Positions 48,537 through 59,815 of a stretch of 64,000 nucleotides of DNA are shown here, one piece after another. Within the stretch, counting starts at the first letter, position 1, and each line of letters starts with the position of its first letter. The stretch is from Hemibagrus wyckioides. Lineage: Eukaryota; Chordata; Actinopteri; Siluriformes; Bagridae. The DNA lies in contig NC_080711.1 in the NCBI RefSeq assembly GCF_019097595.1, positions 10,307,428 to 10,371,427 on the forward strand. The letters run 5' to 3'. The translations under genes were made by a program, and so were the position numbers. Below the pieces are notes generated by a model, which saw only the letters and a program-made list of their open reading frames with translations, made no database searches and was not told the DNA's origin.

Positions 48537-51500
48537 AAAAAATAAATAAAAAGCATGAAGTCTTCGGTACAATAGGATCCATTGTGCCAGTGGTACAGGT
48601 TTGTACTCTGGCATAGTTAAAGGAAATACGTGTTAAGCTTCACAATGTATTTCAAAGTTTTCAGAGTTCGACAAGTGAAAACATGCAGTTTCGGTGGCAT
48701 CAAACTTCTAACTGGTGCCTAAATTAGTCCTCATTTCCTAATAATTGTAATATGCTTTTAAAAATGGGTCTTTGCAATGGTGTGTGAAAATGTTGTTAAA
48801 TACAAAAGCTGTAAGTTTCTGCACATAAGCAAAATAATGAGAGTTTATTCTGTAATTGACAAAAAGGTTAGAATAAGTAAGCAAATTTAAAGAAGTAGGC
48901 TAGTGATATCAAACATATGGCCCATGTGTCTGAACCAGCGCAGTAACAACGCAGCCCAACACATTTATTGTGTACTTTCATTTAAATTCATTATCAGGTA
49001 AAATACCTGAGGGAGTTAAATGTATTAAAAGAAGTTATAGACCTATTAGCTGTTCTGCTTTAACTCGCAACCTCCTCAAAATGCACCATTCCCTTAAACC
49101 TCTCTACACGTTATTTGCCTAAGAAAATGCGAATGTAAATAGTGTATGTGCGTGCGTCACCTTTATGACTGAAGAGTTCGGTGAGCAGTGTGTTAGCTGA
49201 CGTGATGACTGCTGAGCTCTCAGGAGAAAGCTGGTTGAGGAGGTGAGCGATAGCGCTGACCTGCCTGCGCTCCAGCACACACAGCCACTCAGCTGAGGAC
49301 AATAGCGGCAGGTCACTCGGCAGAGACACAGTACCCAGCACCTGAAACACACACACACACACACATACACAACATATCAACTTACAGAAGCTATCAAATT
49401 TCCATTTTTCTAAAAGAAACTCCTCACAATGAACAAGGAAATATGTGCAAGATCAGACAAGACTAATATTATCTACCCCCCGCAAAAAAACCAAGTCCCT
49501 TGTTTTGGTTGCCTGAAAACTTTATTGACTAATTAAGTGCATTAATACATAATAAGGAAAACAAATAAGAGTAGTGTCATCATCATACACATAGTGCATG
49601 CAACCTTGACAGTCTTTTCAGGTATGATTTGGTGTTGCCTCTTTGCATCGCATGTAAAAAGGATTATTTTTCTTTTTCTTTCTCTCTACAAGTTCAACCA
49701 TGTGGTGACTATATATTGCGAATGTTTCCCAGTAGAAATCAATATACCGTCTAGCCAGGATTAAGAGCCCAGAAAAGAAAACTGCTTGTCCTGGGCACCC
49801 AGTTCTAAAAGTTGGCGTTAATATAAAACAAAGCTCACACAGTTTCAGTAATAAATGACAGCAGAAACAGACCGAGTTGTTGACTGCGAGATGATCACAC
49901 TACCGCAAATACACTTACCTTTAGGTTCTGGTTGCGGAGGCCACCCCAGCTGTTCAGGAACATGACTTTGAGGGGCTGAAGAGCTCGAGAGATGGCTACG
50001 GTGACGTCGACTGAATCGAGGAGAGCGGAGCAGCCAGCTGTATCACAGCCCACAGGGCACACCAGGGGAATGGCACCGCAGTCCAGACTCCACTGAAGCA
50101 GGGTTGTGTCTACCACGACGGAGGCAGCACCACTAACACACAGAGAACTACATGTAACAACTACAGGGTGTCCCAACAGTCACCATACATATGGGAAATT
50201 AAGACTAATGTGGGGGTGTGGCATAGTGCTGGTTTGTGAATGAGTGTGAAGCTGGGAAAAGGTGGTAGATAAGCTAAGGGGGAAAAGATGAGCATGGTGA
50301 CAGACAGCTGAACAGTAAAGAGCTGTGTATGTGTACAAAATAAAATTGCTGAAAAAGGAGCAATGAAAAAGGGGGGAAATTTTGTCCCAAGCCTGCCTCC
50401 TATATCCTCATTCCTCAACTATCTAAGGAAAGTGTGACAGTTTTTGCTAAAAAAAAAAAAAAAAAGTCTTCATTTCTCCAATGTATAGAGTCTTATGGGA
50501 CACCATGCGTTTCCACGTAAGCCTCAAAATCATGCTTGCTCATATGGGTGTATGGACATGTCTGTTAGGATGGTTTATTAGGTGTCTGGGTGAGGGTGCT
50601 GACCAACCTTCCTTTGTGTTGAGGCTCCTGAAGTCGCAGCATTGACTCTGCACTAAAGAAAGGAATGACACTGGCCGAGCTGTGCTGTAAGGCCTCAGCA
50701 AGAGCTTGGCAATATTTAATAAGTAAGGTCCTGCAGTCAGAGGAAAGAGGGCCATCTGGTACAGAGTTCTCTTTCGTCAGCTCAGGAGGAAGCCCCATTA
50801 CCACCACAGTCTTCATGTCCATGCGCTGCAGGAAGGACAAGCCGAACGCCAGGCTCTGCACCATCTCGCTGTTCTCAAACACGGACGGGTCGATCTGGAC
50901 ACAACGGATGAAATGCTTTTCAGTTTTTGCTGTCCATACCTTGTCAACGTTTAAAAGATTGTGTAAACAGATCCTGGCTGAAGAAAGCTCACTATCTACA
51001 AATATCCATCCTGCTTCATCACGTTATGTTTGACCAAACAACCACAAACATACTGATGAACACACAGATCAATTTAACTAAAGGCAAAGTATTAAATGCA
51101 GCTAATGCTTGACTCAAAACATGTAGACAATGTTTTTACATTTCATTTATAAATTAAAGGATTGCAAATCTTTAGAGCACTAAAACCCATTAACGTGGCT
51201 GTCTGAAACAGCAGTTTGTCCAGCTACAGCTGACAATGTAAGGAAACTGTTGGTGAAAAGGAAATAGAACACTTATTAACTACCTAAAATATGACTACTA
51301 TTACCATCACTAGCAGAAACAGTGATAGTTATTAGTGATCATCATCATCTGAGCCTGCTATAGTGCTGACTTATGTATAAATATCATTGGCCATTTTATT
51401 AGGTATACCTACAATATAAGTGCACTTGTATACGATACACAATTAGTGATTAGTGTGTGTGTTGTGCACAATCTGTCAGTCCACATCTATCATGTCTTTC

Positions 51501-52106
51501 ATTTAAATAAAACTGGCAAAAGTCTATCACTGACTAGATATTAGTTCCCTGCTGAAAAGTCTGGGCCTGAAGAGCAACCAGGTGCCAGACCCCAGAACTG
51601 GGCAAACTGGTCGAGCAGCTGGTTACAGTGCTGGGTGAAAGGACACACCACTGGACTGCTAAATCTGGTGGTCAAACAAAGCTACAAAACGTCAGTTAGT
51701 AACTAAACCTAGGTGGAGTTACAACGCTTACCTCCAGAACGGCGAAAGCAGGCGCATTACACACATGAGATCGCTGAAATTGCGTCAGCCAGTAGCGAGC
51801 TTCCCGCGGATCCCCACCGACTTCATTAAGAAAGGCTTTAACGTCCCGGTAGACCAGCTGGCGCTTTGACCACACACCACGGTCCGAGAGCGGAATGAAG
51901 CTGGCCGCGTCTAGCTGGTTCTGAACTGGAGTTTTGTTAACCTGTACAGCGCGGGTGACGGACAGCATGCGCCGCTGAATTTTGGCGAGTTTCCGCTGAC
52001 CGGTGTTCTGCTGGGGCTGAGCGAGCGGTGGCGCTGGCTTTGACAAAAACTGACCGGCCATTACGATAGCCCTACAGCCAGACGCCCCGCCGTTTACTTT
52101 CGCCAT
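46747..52106 (-). CDS. nags: N-acetylglutamate synthase, mitochondrial (complete gene, 8 coding exons)
   Basis: Joining 51732-52106, 50608-50894, 49919-50132, 49161-49341, 47898-47937, 47408-47539, 47072-47254 and 46747-46924 on the minus strand gives 1590 nt, or 529 residues plus TAA. Every junction is GT-AG and the phases agree. The order is an Arg/Lys-rich N-terminus lacking acidic clusters (likely mitochondrial presequence plus variable segment), an amino-acid-kinase fold (exons 1-4, for example [10 protein letters not shown] and [10 protein letters not shown]), then a GNAT acetyltransferase domain (exons 5-8) with the acetyl-CoA loop SKQGQGTSQ and the C-terminal [18 protein letters not shown]. 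Family knowledge: the enzyme makes N-acetylglutamate from acetyl-CoA and glutamate in the mitochondrial matrix, the essential activator of carbamoyl-phosphate synthetase (CPS1, or fish CPSIII). Human NAGS is 534 residues, so this copy is full length. The start is the first ATG after an in-frame TGA at about 52152. A second ATG 15 codons in is possible. No disabling mutation is seen. Confidence 0.95.
47072..47254 (-). CDS. nags: nags coding exon 7 (GNAT core)
   Basis: The acceptor is ctcctcag|ATACAGC and the donor CCTTG|gtgaga. It encodes [20 protein letters not shown], then [19 protein letters not shown] with the acetyl-CoA pyrophosphate-binding Q-G-x-G loop, and [18 protein letters not shown]. 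It is 183 nt with phase 2 on both sides. A (TG)n tract sits just inside the following intron (47045-47065). Confidence 0.94.
47408..47539 (-). CDS. nags: nags coding exon 6
   Basis: The acceptor is ctatcag|GTACAGC and the donor GAAGG|gtaacc. It encodes [20 protein letters not shown] through [10 protein letters not shown], the first part of the GNAT domain. It is 132 nt with phase 2 at both ends. Confidence 0.93.
47898..47937 (-). CDS. nags: nags coding exon 5 (40-nt small exon)
   Basis: The acceptor tttttag precedes GTTCTGGCACC, and the donor is CAGAA|gtatgt. It encodes [13 protein letters not shown], the conserved link into the acetyltransferase domain. Phases 1 and 2 on its two sides fit exons 4 and 6 exactly. 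Skipping it would shift the frame. Confidence 0.88.
48485..48552 (+). repeat. (AAAT)n microsatellite in nags intron 4
   Basis: About 16 AAAT/AATA units with one A-rich interruption, between coding exons 4 and 5. Confidence 0.95.
49161..49341 (-). CDS. nags: nags coding exon 4
   Basis: The acceptor is tttcag|GTGCTGGG and the donor ATAAAG|gtgacg, phase 1. It encodes [14 protein letters not shown]...[19 protein letters not shown]...LLTELFSHK. The acceptor lies directly against a (TG)n tract on the sense strand (49345-49370), so the polypyrimidine tract is largely a dinucleotide repeat and may vary in length between individuals. Confidence 0.93.
49919..50132 (-). CDS. nags: nags coding exon 3
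   Basis: The acceptor is tgtgttag and the donor CTAAAG|gtaagt is consensus. Its first T completes the Ser codon split with exon 2. It encodes [14 protein letters not shown]...[10 protein letters not shown] and [18 protein letters not shown], the second half of the kinase-like fold, which in this family carries the arginine regulatory site. The exon ends in phase 0. Confidence 0.93.
50608..50894 (-). CDS. nags: nags coding exon 2
   Basis: The acceptor gtccag precedes ATCGACCCG ([11 protein letters not shown]), and the donor AAAGGAAG|gttggt leaves phase 2. It encodes the amino-acid-kinase core, including [19 protein letters not shown] and [18 protein letters not shown]. The donor lacks the +3 purine and +4 A consensus (gttggt), so it may be a relatively weak site. 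Confidence 0.93.
51375..51425. repeat. interspersed-repeat fragment in nags intron 1
   Basis: CATTGGCCATTTTATTAGGTATACCTAC resembles the recurrent CCACTTTATTAGGTACACCT motif of a fish repeat family. Only a short piece is recognisable. Confidence 0.35.
51732..52106 (-). CDS. nags: nags coding exon 1
   Basis: This exon covers 125 codons, from ATG ([10 protein letters not shown]) to ...AFAVLE. The donor is GAG|gtaagc, intron phase 0. It holds the presequence region, rich in Arg, Lys, Ser and Ala, then the family motif [19 protein letters not shown] near the start of the kinase-like domain. Base composition is GC-rich relative to the flanks, as expected for a 5' exon. Confidence 0.93.
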
Positions 52107-52460
52107 GAGTTCGTCAACGAAGCCGCGTCCGGTGAAGTGAACTCCCACTTGTCAAATCCGATACGTTAGCCTGTGCTGTGCTATGCTAACACTTGCTACG
52201 TTGACTAGCTCATTCGTTGCTCCGAGGGTGTAACCATAAATGGTAACCACGCCTTTTTCGTACTTAGCGATCCAACACTGGCTCTGTCCCAATTGGCGCC
52301 ATGAGCACTACTCTACTCCTACATGCCTGCACTTTAGGGCACTACGATACTCGAGTGATCGAGTACACAAATAAGGGTTTGGGACACTCCTCTAGGTTAC
52401 GTCATGTTCCCGTTTTTTTTTTAGTTAAAGAAACCCATTATGTACAAACAAGCTTACGTA
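52107..52460 (-). promoter_or_regulatory. nags 5' flank / probable promoter region
   Basis: This is the sequence directly upstream of the nags start codon. The first part is moderately GC-rich, with an in-frame stop just before the ATG. No TATA box at a convincing distance was seen. At 52285-52390 it contains a short element bounded by opposed tgtccc.../...gggaca words, probably a MITE fragment, and it ends at a Tc1-like terminal fragment at 52461. Confidence 0.35.
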
Positions 52461-52545
52461 CACTATATTGCCAAAAGTTTTGGGACACCCCTCCAAATTA
52501 TTGAATTCAGGTGTTGTTTTTCAGGGGTTGGGCTTGTCCCCTTAG
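52461..52545 (+). mobile_element. Tc1-like terminal fragment, 85 bp
   Basis: The left TIR CACTATATTGCCAAAAGTTT and subterminal gggacacccctcc, then GTTGTTTTTCAGGGGTTGGG, match the elements at 38196 and 41733. It breaks off at about 52545 with no right end. It begins 355 bp upstream of the nags start codon. Confidence 0.85.
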
Positions 52546-53490
52546 TTTAATATAATAGCTTATATTAGCTTAATTTAATATATCTCAGTTAAACATCTTT
52601 ATAGTTTTAGATGTTTTAAGGAGGAATTGTGTCAGTGTAATGTGCCATTTTTCCTGTAAAAGGAAACACAGCATTTTACATAAAAATGATGAATATGAAA
52701 TGTATATATTATTACTGTGGAATTTATCATGTACGCATGTGTGTATTTTCTTTTTGTATATAAGATTTTAGGATACATAACATCCATCTTTTTTAATCTT
52801 CTGTGCAGATTATCCTACAGAGAGTTATAAGGAGCTTGGAGCCTATCCCAGGAGACTCAGGGCACAAGACGGGACACCCTGTACAGGTTTTCAACAAATA
52901 ACATGACACACACACACACACACACACACACTACAGACGATTTAGAAATGCCAATGAGTAGACAACATATGCATACACAGAGTAAAGGGGGGACCCAAAC
53001 CCCCTACCCCGGAGGTGTGAGATATATAATACGTAACATATATACATAATTATCTAATATGCCATCATCATAAATAAATAAATAAATGAACACCTCAAAG
53101 GCCTCAAAGAAATAAATCTTCCCCACAGTAGAATGTCGGGATAAATCACACAGTTATTGAGTATTTTTCTTACAACCGCATGCCTTTCTGTGTGTTATTC
53201 CTTACAAAAATCTGTGTCATAGTAAAATTAAAACCAGTTCTAAAATAAACAATCAGTGCAATAATGCAGTTCAGAAAATGATTATCTTTTGGTGTCACAT
53301 CATCCAACATTTTATTTAATAGTAAATTTCCTCCAAATGGTAATATACATAAAAATGTGTATTAGTGTTTTAAATGATTTAAAATGCCTGTAATTGATTC
53401 AGGGACTTGGGGAACATGTTGGAGATGTACAGTACAGATGTGAGCAGCAGATGGCAGAATGGGACTGTGTGTAAAGTGTTGTTGACGTCT
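52546..53490. other. intergenic with interspersed-repeat tail
   Basis: Segment 52830-52960 (GGAGCCTATCCCAGGAGACT, GGGCACAAGACGGGACACCC, then (CA)n at 52905-52932 and GATTTAGAAATGCCAATGAG) is a repeat tail common in fish genomes. The rest is AT-rich and unremarkable. Confidence 0.5.
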
Positions 53491-53492
53491 AC

Positions 53493-53739
53493 TGAGAGAG
53501 AGAGAGAGAGAGAGAGGGGGGGGCATGTTAGAGAGAGAGAGAGAGAGGGAGGGAGGGAGGGAGGGAGGGAGGGAGGGGGCATGTTAGAGAGAGAGAGAGA
53601 GAGAAAAGGTCAGAGAGAGACAGAGACAAAGAGGGAAAGATAGATAGAGGGAGAGAGAGAGAGAAAGAGCTTGTTAGAGAGAGAAGGACAGAGAAGGAGA
53701 GAGTGACAGAGGGACACAGAGAGACCGAAAGAGTGTGTT

Positions 53740-53769
<30 letters not shown>
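53493..53769 (+). repeat. purine-rich (GA/GGA) minisatellite block 1
   Basis: Nearly pure purine plus strand of GAGA and GGGA runs broken by recurring words such as GCATGTTAGAGAG and GAAGGACAGAGA. Confidence 0.95.
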
Positions 53770-53772
<3 letters not shown>

Positions 53773-54417
53773 TTCAGACTTCTACAGTTGTACACTATAT
53801 AGTCTAGTGTTTTGAAAAAATTTTCAGTATAAACTTCAATGTCTCTACAATTACAACAGTAGATAGCAAGAATAAATAAAAATTATTCACGCTCTCTACA
53901 TCAGATCGACTAAAAGTTTTACGAGTTCTATGCTGAGAAATATTGTGTATGGCTATGTTGTGTAATGCTCATGCAATTCCACTCATTTTATTTGCTCGAA
54001 AACGTACGCTCAAATGTAGAGGTAGAAAACGAGGGCTAAATTCAACAATCAACAATACAACAATATATACATACAAATCAACACAAATGCAATTAAATGG
54101 TTATAAAATTGAGGTAAGACTTGAACATGATCCAACATTTGCTGTAACTGTAATAAACATTTTCATATCAACAAAGTGATGTAGAAAATAACACAATTTA
54201 CATCTTATGTTTGCATCCAAGGTTTCACTTCCCCAAAAATATCTTGTACCCAAGTCTCATCTTTGCTTCAGTGGATCATCTACCTGGAATATTTCTGAAT
54301 TGCAATTTAAGATCTACTGTTGTAATCGTACAAACAATGAAGTTTATACTGAACATCTTTTCGAAACACTTATACAACTATAGAAGAGTAAATCGTTTTA
54401 CTCCCACTATTCACTGT

Positions 54418-54545
54418 CACCTAGAAGAGCATGGCTTCCTTTCTGAGTCTGGCTCTTCTCAAGGTTTCTTCCTCTTGTCACCCTCTCCACTTCTGCCTCT
54501 GGATTTTTTTTTAATAGTTAAAAGAGCTCTACAAACAAACTTTAA
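54418..54545 (+). repeat. teleost interspersed repeat (copy 3, fragment)
   Basis: GAGTCTGGCTCTTCTCAAGG, TTTCTTCCTCTTGTCACC and AGAGCTCTACAAACAAA match the repeat at 13868-14103, with its middle part deleted. Confidence 0.5.
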
Positions 54546-54924
54546 ATGGATGGTCTAGAACCACAGTTAGCTTTATATAGCCAGGAAGTCAGTGTATGAT
54601 GTGGAGAAAAAGGTTTGCATTATTGTTTAAAACCCCCTCCTCTTGCAGCACCAATCACGTTACCTATTTTTAGCCTGTGTTGATGAGGACAAACTGATTG
54701 ATCCACTCAGAGGCTGGAAGATGAGTCAGAACAGAGTGGAAAGGAAAATAGCAACCAGAGGTCTGAGTGAGCCACTGAGGACTCCTGTATATACTGTTGT
54801 GTGAAGGAGCAAATATAGAAACACATAAAATCAAGAACTGTTTACTTTGGTTAGAGGATCAAAATGTCCTGAATTCACTTGAGGTTTATTTTTTGCTGTG
54901 TGTTTTTTTGGCATCGGCCACCTA

Positions 54925-54925
54925 C

Positions 54926-54956
<31 letters not shown>

Positions 54957-54979
54957 GTGTGTTAGAGAGAGAGAAGGAC

Positions 54980-55044
<65 letters not shown>

Positions 55045-55331
55045 AGAGAAGGACAGAGAGAGAGAGAGAATGACGGATAGAGAGAGAGTGACGGAGAGAG
55101 AGAGAGAGCATGTTAGAGAGACAGAGAAGGACAGAGAGAGAATGACGGATGTAGAGAGAGACAGAGAGAAAGAGACAGAGGGAGAGAAAGAAAGAGCATG
55201 TTAGAGAGAGAGAGAGAGAGAGACGGGGGAGAGAAGGACAGAGAGAGAGAGTGACGGATAGATAGAGAGAGAGAGAGAGACGGGGGGAGAGAAGGACAGA
55301 GAGAGAGAGAGTGACGGTGTGACGGATAGAT

Positions 55332-55362
<31 letters not shown>

Positions 55363-55395
55363 ATGACAGGGAAAGAGTGACTGATAGAGAGACAG
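54925..55395 (+). repeat. purine-rich minisatellite block 2
   Basis: GAGA runs with recurring words CATGTTAGAGAG, GAGAAGGACAGAGAG and GTGACGGATAGATAG, spaced about 50-70 bp apart, plus an (AT)n stretch at 54983-55013. It shares its interrupting words with the block at 53493. Confidence 0.95.
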
Positions 55396-56159
55396 GGAGG
55401 CGGAGCCACGCTCTATTCCCACATACAGCAGCCGAGAGCAAAGCGGCTCACTCTGTCCTCCTCCTGTCCCATGAGGCTACTTGGCGACTAATGTAGGCAC
55501 ATATTGTTCTCACACTCACCCACTCATCAGCTCTGAAAGATTTAGCAAAAGAGTCACTTAGCATTATAAAATGAGGAGGAAGGAAAATAAAGCTGCTTAC
55601 ATGACTACCACACTCAGGATGCGAACGCGTGGCAGGTAGAAATGCATGATCTAAACATATTCTGTGAACTCATGTTTTTGGAAGATGAATCATGTTGTAT
55701 GTGGCCACATGCGCCCGTCAGCAAAAACGCACAAAAAGACACAATTGTTGAGAAAAGACAAAATGGAGTGCACTTTTATCAGAAGTAGAATGGAACACTG
55801 ACAGTACAGTAAACATGTGAATCATGGCAACAGTAATGTTTTGAGTCTAGAGCATGTTACTTTTACTTTGAGTGTTTATAAATACCATATAAGTTCCAAG
55901 TTTATTGCATAGAGTGCGTGAAATTTCTGTGCTAAACTCTTTCCTCGAGACAGTTCTATTGTACAAAAAGCAGCTAAAGTCAGAATTGAACACAGACAAA
56001 AGACTGTGAAGGATTAATCATGTGCTCGAAGCAATGAAACATTAATAAATAACAGTTAACTGTAAATTATGTAGTGACGCAGAGGGAGATTTTATACTTA
56101 AGTAGCCTTTATTTGTCACATATACTATATATGAAATTCTTTCTTTACATATCCTATCC
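55396..56159. other. intergenic, no gene recognised
   Basis: A GC-richer patch at 55395-55480 follows the purine block. No exon was recognised. Confidence 0.5.
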
Positions 56160-56325
56160 TTGGAGTGTTGGGTTCAGAGTGCAGGGACACCCATGATGCA
56201 GTGCCCCTGGAGCAGGAGGTGTTGAGGGCCTTGCTTAAGGGCCCAACAGTGGCAGCTCAGCAGTGCTGGGGCTTAAACCCAGATCTTCCAATCAACAACC
56301 CAGAGCCTTAACCACCACCGTATAG
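56160..56325 (-). mobile_element. tRNA-SINE-like repeat
   Basis: On the minus strand: GGTTAAGGCTCTGGGTTGTT, GGAAGATCTGGGTTTAAGCC (B-box-like) and CCCTTAAGCAAGGCCCTCAA, a SINE body also found at 23005 and 56885. Confidence 0.6.
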
Positions 56326-56675
56326 TCTAAAATATTTATGTATTCCAGCAAGTGAAAAATAATCACATTATTTAAACATCAAAAACAATGTCTGCAGTTC
56401 AGAAGTGATGTAATGGGAGAAATTGCACATATATTGCACATACAGTATAAGCACCGAGTCTGATATCAGTTCTATCCATCATAGATAAGAGATAAATGAT
56501 ATTGCTTAAAGTAATATTCAGCGTCACTATATCTGATCATGGTTAAATAGAGGAATAAAACAAAAGAAGATAATGCATTTGACCTTGGAAGACTGTTAGC
56601 CTGTTATATTTCAAAAACAAACTAGTTTTCCTGCAGAAACTTTACACCTTGTCAAATGCTTAGTCAGCTGCAGCA

Positions 56676-56891
56676 ATGTCGGAGACAGTGGAGACAGATG
56701 AGCATGTCTGGTCCAATTTATCAGGAGTCTTATGGTTTAAATTCAAATGGTGTGATAATGATTTGCAAATAATGCTAGCCAATTCTCGTGGAGACGTCGG
56801 CATTTTAGAGCTCCGCATCCGACATGCAGAAACGATTACAACTGATGCGCTTTTACACAGCAAGTTGTGTTTAACTCCTTTATACAAGTAA
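56676..56891 (+). other. unassigned open frame, 71 codons
   Basis: ATG to TAA reads MSETVETDEHVWSNLSGVLW... in a segment of higher complexity than its surroundings. The opposite strand is also open. No family is recognised, and it abuts a SINE. A transposon or pseudogene remnant is as likely as a gene. Confidence 0.15.
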
Positions 56892-57003
56892 GCTGTTGAG
56901 GGTTAAGGGCCTTGCTGAAGGGTGCAGCAGTGGCGGTCATGGCATTTGAAATCACAACCTTCCAATCAGTAGTCCAGCATCTTAACCACTAAGCCACCAC
57001 CTG
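56885..57003 (-). mobile_element. tRNA-derived SINE
   Basis: On the minus strand: A-box-like TGGCTTAGTGGTTAAG, then GATTGGAAGGTTGTGATTTC with the B-box position, and CAGCAAGGCCCTTAACCCTC as body. Confidence 0.7.
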
Positions 57004-57136
57004 CCCATAGTATACTAGGAAGCCAGGACCAGGATATTAGCTAGCTGAGTGAGAAGGACTAGCTAGCCAGATATTTAGATGTTTTACAATATCAACTGAA
57101 GATGCCACATTGGTAATGATTCACTGTTGTGTTAGA

Positions 57137-57594
57137 TGCACTTTATGGCCAAAGGTTTGTTGACATTTGACCATAACACCTACGTATATGTGGTTCTTCC
57201 CCAAAATGTTACCACAGAGTTTAGAAGGACACAACTGTGTTGAATGTCGTAGCATTGCAAATTCCCTTAATTGGATCTAAGGGGCCAAAATCAGTGCTAA
57301 AGTGAGGTCCATGAAGATATGCTTCACCAAGATTGGACTGGAAAAACCCAAGTGACCTGCACAGATCTCTGACCTCAGCACTGAGCAAGTTTGAACTGAA
57401 GTGAAACTAATGCTCTTGTGGCTGAATGAGCAAATCCTCAAACCCAGGCTCCAAAATGTAAAGGAAAGCCTTCTCAGAAGAGTGGAGGTTATTATAACAG
57501 CATAGGAGGGAGGACAAAATCTGAAATGAGATGAAATAAAAGCAAGAATGAGTGTGATGGTCAGGTGTCCACATACCTGTGGCCATATTGTGTA
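57137..57594 (+). mobile_element. Tc1-like non-autonomous relic, about 0.46 kb
   Basis: The left end (gcactttatggccaaaggtt) and the complement of the right end (cacaatatggccacaggtat) form imperfect TIRs continuing to ...gaca. The interior retains scraps of transposase C-terminus (GACCTGCACAGATCTCTGAC; GAAGAGTGGAGGTTATTATA). No frame is intact. Confidence 0.75.
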
Positions 57595-57725
57595 AATCTA
57601 AGCTTATGGGTAATGCTCAGGATAATGTGTAAGAGACGTCTTCATGTAAGTGTTCACTTCAATTCAGGGAGAAGAAACTTTGACCCAAAAGGGAAGCCAT
57701 CCTCATCTGGATAACACCGTTTATA

Positions 57726-58256
57726 CACCGACCAGACATAACATTATGACCACCTGCTTAATATTGTGTTGGTCCCCTTTTTGCTGTCAAAACAGCCCTG
57801 ACCCGTCATGCACTGTGTATTCTGACACCTTTCTATCAGAACCAGCATTAACTTCTTCAGCAATTTGAGCAACAGTAGCTCATCTGTTGGATCGGATCAC
57901 ACGGGGCCAGCCTTCACTCCCCACGTGCATCAATGAGCCTTGGCCGCCCATGACCCTGTCGCCGGTTCCTTCCTCAGACCACTTTTGATAGATACTGACC
58001 ACTGCAGACTGGGAACACCCCACAAGAGCTGCAGATTTGGAGATGCTCTGATCCAGTGGTCTAGCCATCACAATTTGAACCCTTGTCAAACTCCTTACGC
58101 TTGTCCATTTTTCCTGTTTCTAACACATCAACAATGAGGACAAAATGTTCACTTGCTGCCTAATATATCCCACCCACTAACAGGTGCCATGATGAGGAGA
58201 TCATCAGTGTTATTCACGGCACCTGGCAGTGGTCATAATGTTATGCCTGATCGGTG
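57726..58256 (-). mobile_element. Tc1-like internally deleted element, 531 bp, fourth family
   Basis: TIRs CACCGACCAGACATAACATT (left) and complement of AATGTTATGCCTGATCGGTG (right), flanked by TA. On the minus strand the N-terminal helix-turn-helix region of a transposase survives: [49 protein letters not shown], then a stop. The catalytic domain is deleted. The 29085-29530 relic is the same family. Confidence 0.9.
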
Positions 58257-59772
58257 TAAATCATTCCCTTTTATTACTGTGTACTAAATGGTCAAAAATT
58301 GTGTTTTGATGAAGTTTTCAACTGTTCACTGATGAAGACTTCTCAGCTGTACAGTGGTTCATAATATAAGAGGCTGAGATTCTGATCTTAAAATGAAAAG
58401 TACTACACAAGTTATTATATACATTATTATAAATCAAAAATAAGCATAATCCAATGTGGAGTAACGTGGACAGACGGTGTGTACTCTTTTCTTTTTTTCT
58501 TCTGTTCAGAAGGCAGTTGTGTTGTGCGCAGGCTGTGATACAGAAGGGACTTTAAAAGTCTAAGTGTGCATCATGAAGTCGAGTGCATATTATGAAGCTT
58601 AGTGCACGTCTCTGGCGTGGGCGTTTGTTTTGAATAATTACCGATGTAATGTGTGGACGACACCTCAAGCCCTCCTATTGTTTTTTTTTTTTGGACTATT
58701 CTACTAAACCGGTACTCCCTGGGTATATATGACCACCTTCTTTTATTACCAGAGGCCAAAAATGAAACTTCTGCCTGTTTTCATGTTGTCTATGTTCAGC
58801 ATTGAGTTTCTTTGTCATGTCACACTCTGTTGTTGTTCAATGACTCATATGAAAGTATACCCCTCAGGGCTTCATGAATTTGTAATATTTCATAAATATT
58901 TCTGTTTTTACATAATCTATCTAAGAGGAAAATTTTTCATAGGAAAGGTTTTTAAAAAGTTGTTTTTTTTTTTCCCCCACACAAATGTTTCTATCTTCAA
59001 AGTATGTGGTGATATCAAACCCGTTTCTGTTCTCCGAGATGCCCCAAGTGCTTGTTTATGAGCATCTAAAAGGTGAAGGTGTTATCTTCAACCACTGAAA
59101 CTCTGTGTAAAGATATCCAACCGAGGCGAAAACACTGAAAGCTAACTGAGTTCTGATTCATTTTATATCAGACTTTCAGTGATAAAATAATTCACGTTCA
59201 TCCTGATTGTCTGATAAGTTGATTTCCATTCTGCCAGTGGAATGAAACGGCAGTGTACTTGTTAAAAGGGGAAAGCAGGATGCTCAGGGTGTTCAGTATT
59301 TCTGGTACATTTTCCCTTTCTATTCTCTTTTCTCTCTGCTGTCCAAAGCATTGCACATTTATCTTGTCACACTTATCTTCCTCTTATTTTTTTTTTCTAA
59401 AGTGTTTTCCACTGTGTTCATCGAAGGATCGCAAATTAAAGATGGAAAAAGATCAGGCATTATTTTTTATTTTTCTTGTTTCTTGCCAAATCCTTCAGGG
59501 GTGTGTAGACATTTAATTATTATTATTATTATTGTTGTTATACATAAGTTATATGATATGAAGATATCATATATAAGATATGAACAGTGAATATTTTTTA
59601 TAATGAAAACAAAATGATCTGAAAAGGTACGGTTGGTGCATCACAGCTCCAGGCTCTGAGTGTAGATGGGTGGGTTCACAGTTGGGTTCTCCGGGTTAAA
59701 GCTACATCAAAAATGTGGTTAGGGAGCCAGACTAATCTAAATGTCCCAAGTGCCACTAGAAGTGATTGAGTA

Positions 59773-59815
<43 letters not shown>

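Noticed and set aside
54962..55441. Minus-strand 159-codon Ser/Leu-rich frame
   Set aside because: Translation of the GA-rich block; no independent coding evidence.
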